A stretch of 28,975 nt of DNA, taken from assembly GCA_038239195.1 (NCBI GenBank), contig JBBSEZ010000069.1, positions 1 to 28,975 on the forward strand, written 5' to 3'. Each line of letters starts with the position of its first letter. The stretch's first letter is position 1. Below, in pieces: positions 8,668 through 14,538 of this stretch. The notes under the pieces were generated by a model. That model had not been told where the DNA came from, did no database searches, and saw nothing but the letters and a program-made list of their open reading frames with translations. Source of the DNA: JBBSEZ01 sp038239195. GTDB taxonomy: Bacteria > Planctomycetota > Planctomycetia > Gemmatales > Gemmataceae. A program made the position numbers and the translations under genes.

Positions 8668-9015
8668 TCAAGGCGTGCCGGCCTGGGCCCTGGTCGCCTC
8701 GATCCGCTTCACGTGTTTGGTGCCCCAGTCGCACAGCGGCCGGAGGGCCTCGGTGAGCGACACGCCGAAGGGCGTCAGCGAGTATTCGACGCGTGGCGGG
8801 ACTTTCCGGAAGTCCTTGCGGGCGACGATCTCGTCCGCTTCCATCTCGCGCAGTTGCTGGATGAGCATTTTCTCGCTGATCCCCGCCACGAGGCGCCGGA
8901 GCTCGCCAAAGCGCCGGGCGCCCGGGGCCAGGTGCCAGAGGACCAGCACCTTCCATTTCCCGCCGACGACGGCGAGCGCGGCTTCGAGCCCACAGGCGTA
9001 GCCATGCTTTTTCAC
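8668..9015 (-). CDS. HxlR-family winged-helix transcriptional regulator
   Basis: A 115-residue HxlR regulator. It starts with a Cys-containing segment (KKHGYACGLEAALAVVGGKW) typical of the family, in which such a cysteine can sense electrophiles or oxidants. The winged helix follows: VLWHLAPGARRFGELRR, GISEKMLIQQLREME and RVEYSLTPFG. The GTG at 9015 is chosen because AAGGGA lies six bases upstream; a GTG at 9042 would add nine residues. It is transcribed away from the SDR gene, and the region between holds inverted copies of a 9-bp motif over both -10 boxes. It probably represses itself and the SDR gene. An electrophile- or quinone-responsive role like that of YodB/HypR relatives is inference. 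Confidence 0.92.
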   Translation of the reverse strand: MKKHGYACGLEAALAVVGGKWKVLVLWHLAPGARRFGELRRLVAGISEKMLIQQLREMEADEIVARKDFRKVPPRVEYSLTPFGVSLTEALRPLCDWGTKHVKRIEATRAQAGTP

Positions 9016-9048
9016 GACTGCTCCCTTCAATGGGTCAGGCACTTACCA

Positions 9049-9090
9049 AATGGTAGGTACTTGTCTGGAAGAAATCAAGCGCCTACCATT
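9049..9090. promoter_or_regulatory. Divergent promoters with embedded HxlR operator
   Basis: AATGGTAGG (9049-9057) and its inverted copy CCTACCATT (9082-9090) flank the centre of the HxlR/SDR intergenic region. The plus-strand promoter reads TTGTCT (9061-9066), 17-base spacer, TACCAT (9084-9089). The minus-strand promoter reads TTGATT (complement of 9073-9078), 17-base spacer, TACCAT (complement of 9050-9055). Each -10 box is inside one copy of the motif, so a bound dimer at either site would block the promoter. The HxlR protein encoded alongside is the obvious candidate to bind. Confidence 0.65.
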
Positions 9091-9135
9091 CTTCCGACAG
9101 CGCCCTATCGACACTCAATCGCAGGAGACAGTCGC

Positions 9136-9885
9136 ATGGCGAAACTGAGCGGGAAGGTGGCCGTCGTCACCGGCGCATCGAAGGGCATCGGCGCTTCGAT
9201 CGCGCTGCACCTGGCGGCCGAGGGCGCGGCGGTGGTCGTCAACTACGCCTCGAGCAAGGAGGGGGCCGACCGCGTCGTGGCCGAGATTGTGGGCAAGGGC
9301 GGGAAGGCGATCGCCGTGCAGGCCAACGTGGCGAAGCAGGCCGACATTCAGCGCCTGTTCGCCGAGGCGAAGAAGGCGTTCGGCAAGCTCGACGTCCTGG
9401 TCAACAACGCCGGCATCTACGAGTTCGCGCCGCTCGAAAACGTGACCGCCGAGCACTTCCACAAGCAGTTCGATTTGAACGTCCTGGGGCTGATCCTCAC
9501 CACGCAGGAAGCGGTCAAACACCTCGGCGCGGAGGGCGGGAGCATCATCAACATCAGTTCGGTGGTCGCGACGGCGGCCCCGGCGACTGGCTCGGTCTAC
9601 AGCGCCACCAAGGCGGCCGTGGACGCCGTGACGCGGTCGCTCGCCAAGGAACTGGGGCCGCGCAAGATTCGCGTCAACGCGATCAACCCCGGCATGGTCG
9701 AGACGGAAGGCATTCGTGCGGCCGGTTTCGCCGAGAGCGATTTCCGCAGGCAGATCGAGGCACAGACGCCACTCGGCCGGATCGGCCAGCCCAAAGACAT
9801 CGGGCCGGCGGCCGTCTTCCTGGCGTCGGACGATGCCGGGTGGATCACCGGCGAGACCCTGCACATCGCAGGCGGGAATCGTTGA
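9136..9885 (+). CDS. SDR-family NAD(P)-dependent oxidoreductase
   Basis: A 249-residue classical short-chain dehydrogenase/reductase, similar to 3-oxoacyl-ACP reductase-like and glucose dehydrogenase-like members. The cofactor motif TGASKGIG spans residues 12-19, NNAG is at 90-93, and the catalytic Ser (S141/S142), Y155 and K159 are all present (YSATK). The end, GETLHIAGG, is also typical. The motifs do not fix the substrate. The ATG at 9136 follows GCAGGAGA. The gene is divergent from the HxlR regulator and most likely under its control. An aldo/keto reductase gene converges on it from the right, so two carbonyl-reducing enzymes lie together. Confidence 0.92.
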   Translation: MAKLSGKVAVVTGASKGIGASIALHLAAEGAAVVVNYASSKEGADRVVAEIVGKGGKAIAVQANVAKQADIQRLFAEAKKAFGKLDVLVNNAGIYEFAPLENVTAEHFHKQFDLNVLGLILTTQEAVKHLGAEGGSIINISSVVATAAPATGSVYSATKAAVDAVTRSLAKELGPRKIRVNAINPGMVETEGIRAAGFAESDFRRQIEAQTPLGRIGQPKDIGPAAVFLASDDAGWITGETLHIAGGNR

Positions 9886-9952
9886 TCTGTCATGAACGAG
9901 CCGGGTGGATTGCGATCGCGCCAGCATCGATGCGGACAGCGGGCGCGTGGCC

Positions 9953-10804
9953 TCACGACGCGGTGAGGCCCTCGATCTGCTCGACTTCCTCGGGCCCCAG
10001 ACGGAAATCGAAGACTTCGAGATCGGCCTTCACGTGGGCGGCGTCGGTGGTCCCGGTCAGCGGGATCATGCCGACGTCGAGGGCGAACCGGAAAACGATC
10101 TGGCTGACGGTCCGGCCGTGGCGCGCGGCGATCCGGGCAAGCTCGGGACGGGCCATCGCCTCGCGGTTGGCGGTCAGCAGAGAAAAGCCCTGGTAGACGA
10201 TCCCGTTGGCTGCGCAGAACTGCCGGACTCGCCGGTCCCAGCCGCTGACGGCGTAACAGCGGTTCTGGACGAAGCGGGGCGGGACGCGCGCCTCCCGACA
10301 AAGGGCCTGGAGCTGGTCGAGCGCGACGTTGCTGATGCCGAGCAGGCGAGCCCGGCGGCTGTCGTGGAGGGCCTCCATTGCCCGCCAGGCCTCCCAGTCG
10401 GCCTTGGCCAGGCCGGCCCGCTGGGTGGGCCCGTGCAGCACGTAGGAATCGATCGTCGCGACGCCCAGGTGGTCGAGCGAACTGGCGAACGACTGCGCAA
10501 CCTGGACCGAGATGGGGGCCTGCGGGTCGTAAGGCAGGCGATGATCCTGCCCCCGTCGGAAGGTGAACTTGGTTTGCAGGAACAGGTCGTCCCGGGCCAC
10601 GAGACCGCCCTCGATTGCCGCCGCGACGGCCCGACCGACCGCGGCCTCGTGGTAATGCCGGCGCTGGTTGGCGGTATCGATGCCGCGAAAGCCCAGTCGC
10701 AGGGCGAACTCGGTCAGGCGCTGCGTCTCGTCCTCCTTCCAGGCGGTCCCATAGAGGAAGCGGGGCACGTGAACGCCTTTGATCGACAGGGTGCGGTCGG
10801 ACAT
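9953..10804 (-). CDS. Aldo/keto reductase
   Basis: A 283-residue NADPH-dependent aldo/keto reductase. The catalytic tetrad of the family is complete: D43 (GIDTAN), Y51 (HYHEAAVG), K79 (LQTKF) and H124 (DSYVLHGP). The cofactor-binding C-terminal part appears as MIPLTGTTDAAHV. The start at 10804 (MSDRTLS) is chosen because GGAGGA lies just upstream; an ATG eight codons earlier is also possible. These enzymes reduce aldehydes and ketones, and the exact substrate is unknown. It converges on the SDR gene with 67 non-coding bases between the stops. It is intact, unlike the second aldo/keto reductase fragment at 19.4 kb. Confidence 0.92.
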   Translation of the reverse strand: MSDRTLSIKGVHVPRFLYGTAWKEDETQRLTEFALRLGFRGIDTANQRRHYHEAAVGRAVAAAIEGGLVARDDLFLQTKFTFRRGQDHRLPYDPQAPISVQVAQSFASSLDHLGVATIDSYVLHGPTQRAGLAKADWEAWRAMEALHDSRRARLLGISNVALDQLQALCREARVPPRFVQNRCYAVSGWDRRVRQFCAANGIVYQGFSLLTANREAMARPELARIAARHGRTVSQIVFRFALDVGMIPLTGTTDAAHVKADLEVFDFRLGPEEVEQIEGLTAS

Positions 10805-11079
10805 CGGCTCCTCCGGCGGGCGATTCACGGCGTCCTTCCATTCTAATCGGGGAGGCCCCTCTCGGCGCGAGACGCACAGGCTAAGTTGCCGGGCCGCTGA
10901 TGCAACTTCAAACTCCGGAAGGCCGTCGTGCCGGCCCGGTCAACTACAGCCGGTTGGGGGGCCTCCCCCCCACGGGGCGTCGCGAAGGGGGCGCCAGGAT
11001 AACTGTTTCCAACCAGGCCCTTTCCGGATACCCTTGGGAGATGCACCCGTGGAAAGCATCGAGCCCAAGGGAGGCCTGT

Positions 11080-12099
11080 ATGACGCGAGCCGTGTTGACC
11101 GGCGTGGTGTTGCTCGGGGCCTGGTTCCTTCTGACGGCCGCCGCCGGGGAAGTGCCCCGCGGCGGAAAGGCCGTGCCTGCGGGCCCACGCGCCCGCGAGG
11201 AAGGCAAGGAGGTGAAGGTGTTGGCGCGCGGGCCCTGGCCCCACGTCCCGGTGTACCAGCAGACGGCGCTCCCGCGCAAGCAGCAGCAGTGGGCCTTGCG
11301 CAGCGCCGAGGAGTTGATCGCCCTGGCCGGTCCCCACGCGGCGGAGGTGGTGGCGCGGGCCCTGAAGGTGGAGCGCGTCGATTTCAAGAAGCAGATGCTC
11401 CTCGTCGTCGCCGATGGCACCCAGCCGCTCGTCGGCTTCAGCGGGGGCGGGCCTCCGAGCGCCCCCAACCGCGTCGAGATCGTCCGCATCGAGGCCCGGG
11501 ACAAGGGGCTCATCGTCACCTGGCGGCGAGCCCCGCGCGCCAAGGAAGGCCCGGTCCTCACCCACCCCCTCGCGGTCGCCCTGGTCCCGCGCTCCAAGGG
11601 CGAGGTGCGGTTCGAGCAGGCGCCGGCGCGGCCCGAAGGAGGCGGCGCACCGAAGGGGGCCGGCGGCAAGGAGGTCAAGGCCCTGGCCGGCGCCCTCTTC
11701 CCCGATGGCTGGAAGGCAGAGGTGCCGCCGAGGCAGTGGGTCATCCGCAACTACGCCGACCTGGTAGACCCGCGCATCAAGGCCCCCGAGGAGGTCATCG
11801 AGCGGATGCGCAAGGCCCAGGCCGAACGCTACGCCCGAGCGCTGAAGGTCCCCGCCATCGATTTCGAGGCCCACATGGTCCTCGGCGTCAGCGGGGGGGC
11901 CCAGAAGAACGACGGCTACCGCGTCGAGGTTACGCGGGTGGTCAAAGCGGACAAGGGGATGGTGGTCCATTGGCGGCTGCGCGCCCCTCCCCCGGCGAGC
12001 AAGGCGCGGCCGGTGCTGACCCACCCGGCCGAGGTGGTCCTGGTCGAGCGGTTCACCGGCCCGGTGCAATTCGAGCGAGGGCCGGCGAGGAAGGATTGA
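11080..12099 (+). CDS. Secreted protein with two tandem PrcB-like repeats
   Basis: A 339-residue exported protein. Residues 1-23 are a signal peptide. Two homologous units of about 135 residues follow (about 46-188 and 201-336). Matching parts include VVARALKVERVDFKKQMLLV with YARALKVPAIDFEAHMVLGV, and RAKEGPVLTHPLAVALV with ASKARPVLTHPAEVVLV. The late part of each unit (SGG, then RVEIVRI or RVEVTRV, then LTHP) resembles the PrcB C-terminal domain, found in a protease-associated protein. This assignment is by motif only. The ATG at 11080 follows AAGGGAGG. The 275 bases upstream (10805-11079) contain no gene; I see only a G-run/C-run hairpin near 10960 and no clear promoter. Confidence 0.8.
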   Translation: MTRAVLTGVVLLGAWFLLTAAAGEVPRGGKAVPAGPRAREEGKEVKVLARGPWPHVPVYQQTALPRKQQQWALRSAEELIALAGPHAAEVVARALKVERVDFKKQMLLVVADGTQPLVGFSGGGPPSAPNRVEIVRIEARDKGLIVTWRRAPRAKEGPVLTHPLAVALVPRSKGEVRFEQAPARPEGGGAPKGAGGKEVKALAGALFPDGWKAEVPPRQWVIRNYADLVDPRIKAPEEVIERMRKAQAERYARALKVPAIDFEAHMVLGVSGGAQKNDGYRVEVTRVVKADKGMVVHWRLRAPPPASKARPVLTHPAEVVLVERFTGPVQFERGPARKD

Positions 12100-12118
12100 C
12101 CGGCGGCTGAATTTGGTC

Positions 12119-12259
12119 GGCAGGTCGCGGAGGGTGAGCCAGGGGGCCGTACGACGGCGCCTCCATCACGCTGCCGGTGCGCGTCGCCCCTTGCTCGTCC
12201 AGCTTCTTGGTCAGTCCGAAGCCTGGGGCCTTCGGCTTCCCCTTGTCGGTCAGCAGTTC
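12119..12259 (-). pseudogene. Fossil of a Ser/Thr kinase activation loop
   Basis: Read on the minus strand, 47 codons without a stop give ELLTDKGKPKA, then PGFGLTKKLDE, then GSVMEAPSYGPLA. This aligns with the catalytic-to-activation-loop part of Hanks-type kinases, whose usual form is DFGLAK, then TGxxMGTPSYMAPEQA. The metal-binding Asp of DFG has become Gly and the APE motif is lost, and nothing kinase-like flanks it. It is therefore a small decayed remnant, not an active gene. It lies directly after the PrcB-like gene on the opposite strand. Planctomycetes carry many such kinases, so a relic is plausible. The rest of 12100-12514 holds only a possible promoter. Confidence 0.6.
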
Positions 12260-12334
12260 GCGCCCGGACTGCCACCGAGAAGCCTCTCGGCTCGGGCCTG
12301 ATCAAGCGTGGCCCCGGTCGATTGCGCATCGGGC

Positions 12335-12362
12335 TGGCACGCGGCCGGTTCAGTCGTATAAT
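12335..12362 (+). promoter_or_regulatory. Candidate sigma-70 promoter of the ABC-F gene
   Basis: A perfect TATAAT at 12357-12362, rare in such GC-rich DNA, lies 152 bases before the ABC-F start codon. The hexamer at the right distance upstream, TGGCAC (12335-12340, 16-base spacer), is a poor -35 box. The long leader leaves room for translation-linked control such as attenuation, which is known for some antibiotic-resistance ABC-F genes, but no leader peptide was identified. Confidence 0.45.
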
Positions 12363-12514
12363 ACCTAATTCAAGGAAGACGGGGCTGCTCTGGGTGGAGC
12401 TACGCCCGCCTACGAGAACGACTGAGTGTTGGTGGGCTCGGCCTGGGGCGACAGGCTCGACCGCGACCGAAAACGTTCGTGCGATCATCCTTTGTCCCGA
12501 GGGCCTCAGCGCAG

Positions 12515-14305
12515 ATGGCAAGCCTGCTACAAATCACAAAAGCCTTCAAAAGCTACGGCGATCAGGTGTTACTCGACGGTGCCGAGGCCACGTTGAGCGA
12601 CAACGTCAAGGTGGGCTTCATCGGCCGAAATGGGGCGGGCAAAAGCACCCTGCTCCGGGTCCTCCTCGGGGAGGAAGAGCTCGACAGCGGAGAAGTGATC
12701 CGCCATCCAAGCCTGCGACTGGGGTATCTGCGCCAGCACGATCCGTTTCTTCCCGGGGAGACGGCCCTCGAATTTCTGGCTCGCGACAGCGGCGAGCCCG
12801 ACTGGAAGTGTGGTGAGGTGGCCGGGCAATTCGAGCTGAAGGGGGCCTATCTCGAAGGGCCCATCGCGAAGCTGTCGGGAGGCTGGCAGACGCGCGTGAA
12901 GCTGGCGGCCCTGCTGTTGCACGAGCCGAACCTCCTGCTGCTCGACGAGCCGACGAACTTCCTCGACCTGCGAACGCAGATCCTGCTGGAACACTTCCTG
13001 CAAAGCCATCGGTCGGCGTGTCTGATCGTCTCGCACGACCGGGCGTTTCTTTCCGCCACCTGCGAGCACACGCTCGATCTGTCTCGGGGCAAGTTGACGA
13101 CGTTCCCCGGCAAGGTCGATGCGTATCTGGAATACCAAAAAGAGAAGCGCCAACACGAGGAGCGCTCGAACGAAACGATCCTCGCCAAGCGGCGACACCT
13201 GGAGGACTTCATCGCCCGGAACAAAGCTCGTGCCAGCACCGCGACGCTGGCGAAATCGAAGAGCAAGCAACTCGAGCGCCTGGAATTGACCGACGTCGCC
13301 CGAGACGAACCGACCGCCAGGATTCGCGCCCCGCGTGTCGTCCCTCGCAAAGGCCATGCGCTCCGCTGCCTCGACCTGGCGATCGGCTATCCCGAGCGGG
13401 AGATCGCCTCGAAGATCGTCGTGGAGCTCGATCACGGCGCGCGGGCGGCCATCGTCGGGGACAACGGTCAGGGAAAAACGACGTTCCTCCGATCGGTGGT
13501 GGACTCCCTCGAGCCGCTGGCGGGAGAGGTCCGCTGGGGGTATGGCTGTCAGATCGGGGTGTACGCCCAGCACGTCTACACCAGCCTGCCGGAGAACCAG
13601 ACCGTTCTGAACTATCTCCACCGGCAGGCCGCCCCGGGCAAGAAGGACCAGGAGGTGCTCGAAGTGGCCGGCTCGTTGTTGTTCAAGGGGCCACACGTCG
13701 AGAAGCCGATCTCCGTGCTGTCCGGTGGCGAGCGCGCTCGGCTCTGCCTGGCGGGGCTGCTGTTGAGCGACCACAACGTGCTGATCCTCGATGAGCCGGG
13801 CAACCATCTCGACGTCGATACGGTCGAGGCGCTTGCCGAGGCCCTGGTGGAGTACCAGGGGACCGTCATCTTCACGAGCCACGACCGGCACTTCGCGAAT
13901 CGAGTCGCCACCTGCATCGTGGAAGTACGCGACGGGCGGGTGACGCATTACAGCGGCAAGTATGAAGCGTACGTGTACAAGGTCAACAAGGAGATCGAGG
14001 CCGGCGAGCGGGAGCTGGAGACCGCTCGCACGAAGCTTCCCCCGGCGGTGGCAAAGCCTGCCAGGGTTGCGCCGCGCCCTGTCCAGAAGAACGAACGCGA
14101 CGCGCGCAAGGAGATCAAGGCCCTGGAGCGGACGATTGCCCAACTCGACGAACAGAAACGAGCGCTCAATGCGCAGTTGATGGAATCGACCGATGCCGTT
14201 GAGGCGCTCCGCCTGCACAACGAAGTCGCGGCCCTGACGGGGCCGCTCGCCGAGGCCGAAGAGCGCTGGTGCCAGCTCCAGGAGGAGATGGAAGGAACGG
14301 CTTGA
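12515..14305 (+). CDS. ABC-F family ATPase (Uup-like)
   Basis: A 596-residue soluble protein with two ABC ATPase domains and no membrane segments. The first domain has Walker A GRNGAGKS (37-44), signature KLSGGWQTR and LLLLDEPTNFLD. A linker (about 205-300) rich in Lys, Arg and Glu carries the P-site tRNA interaction motif region. The second has GDNGQGKTT, VLSGGERARL and LDEPGNHLD. The C-terminal 90 residues (from about 490) form a charged coiled coil, as in Uup. ABC-F proteins bind the ribosomal E site and act in translation or antibiotic protection. The second Walker B motif reads EPGNHLD where the family is EPTNHLD (G429 in place of Thr). The start at 12515 is the first ATG that leads into the domain. 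Confidence 0.92.
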   Translation: MASLLQITKAFKSYGDQVLLDGAEATLSDNVKVGFIGRNGAGKSTLLRVLLGEEELDSGEVIRHPSLRLGYLRQHDPFLPGETALEFLARDSGEPDWKCGEVAGQFELKGAYLEGPIAKLSGGWQTRVKLAALLLHEPNLLLLDEPTNFLDLRTQILLEHFLQSHRSACLIVSHDRAFLSATCEHTLDLSRGKLTTFPGKVDAYLEYQKEKRQHEERSNETILAKRRHLEDFIARNKARASTATLAKSKSKQLERLELTDVARDEPTARIRAPRVVPRKGHALRCLDLAIGYPEREIASKIVVELDHGARAAIVGDNGQGKTTFLRSVVDSLEPLAGEVRWGYGCQIGVYAQHVYTSLPENQTVLNYLHRQAAPGKKDQEVLEVAGSLLFKGPHVEKPISVLSGGERARLCLAGLLLSDHNVLILDEPGNHLDVDTVEALAEALVEYQGTVIFTSHDRHFANRVATCIVEVRDGRVTHYSGKYEAYVYKVNKEIEAGERELETARTKLPPAVAKPARVAPRPVQKNERDARKEIKALERTIAQLDEQKRALNAQLMESTDAVEALRLHNEVAALTGPLAEAEERWCQLQEEMEGTA

Positions 14306-14348
14306 GGTCGGGCCGCGCTCCGCGCGAGCGAGCGGCAGGAGTTGGTTT

Positions 14349-14404
14349 GCTGTAGGACGGCCCTCCTGAGCCATCCAGACGGCTCAGGAGGGCCGTCCTA
14401 CAGC
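14349..14404. repeat. Perfect 24-bp inverted repeat after the ABC-F gene
   Basis: Two perfectly complementary 24-base arms (14349-14372 and 14381-14404) surround the 8-base loop ATCCAGAC. The left arm begins GCTGTAGGACGGCCCTCC. A half copy lies at 8008-8029, so this is a dispersed element. It may stop transcription from the ABC-F gene by its very stable stem, but no T-run follows. Bases 14405-14538 hold nothing I can identify. Confidence 0.75.
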
Positions 14405-14538
14405 GCATGTTGTTCCTTTGCGTCGCGGCTCCACGGTGCAGGGGAGGCCACCGTTCGGCCCGGGAATTGCTCTCCCGACGTTCGGGCCACGACCGCGTCA
14501 TGCGCGGAGCAGGGCCCTGGCGCCGGTGAGCGACGCAA

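Noticed and set aside
12335..12350. A sigma-54 promoter from TGGCACG
   Set aside because: The second element TTGC is not at the required spacing, and a perfect TATAAT just downstream fits sigma-70 better.
11916..12521. A 201-codon minus-strand frame across the gap between the PrcB-like and ABC-F genes
   Set aside because: The frame is low in recognisable content; the kinase-like remnant lies in a different frame of the same strand.
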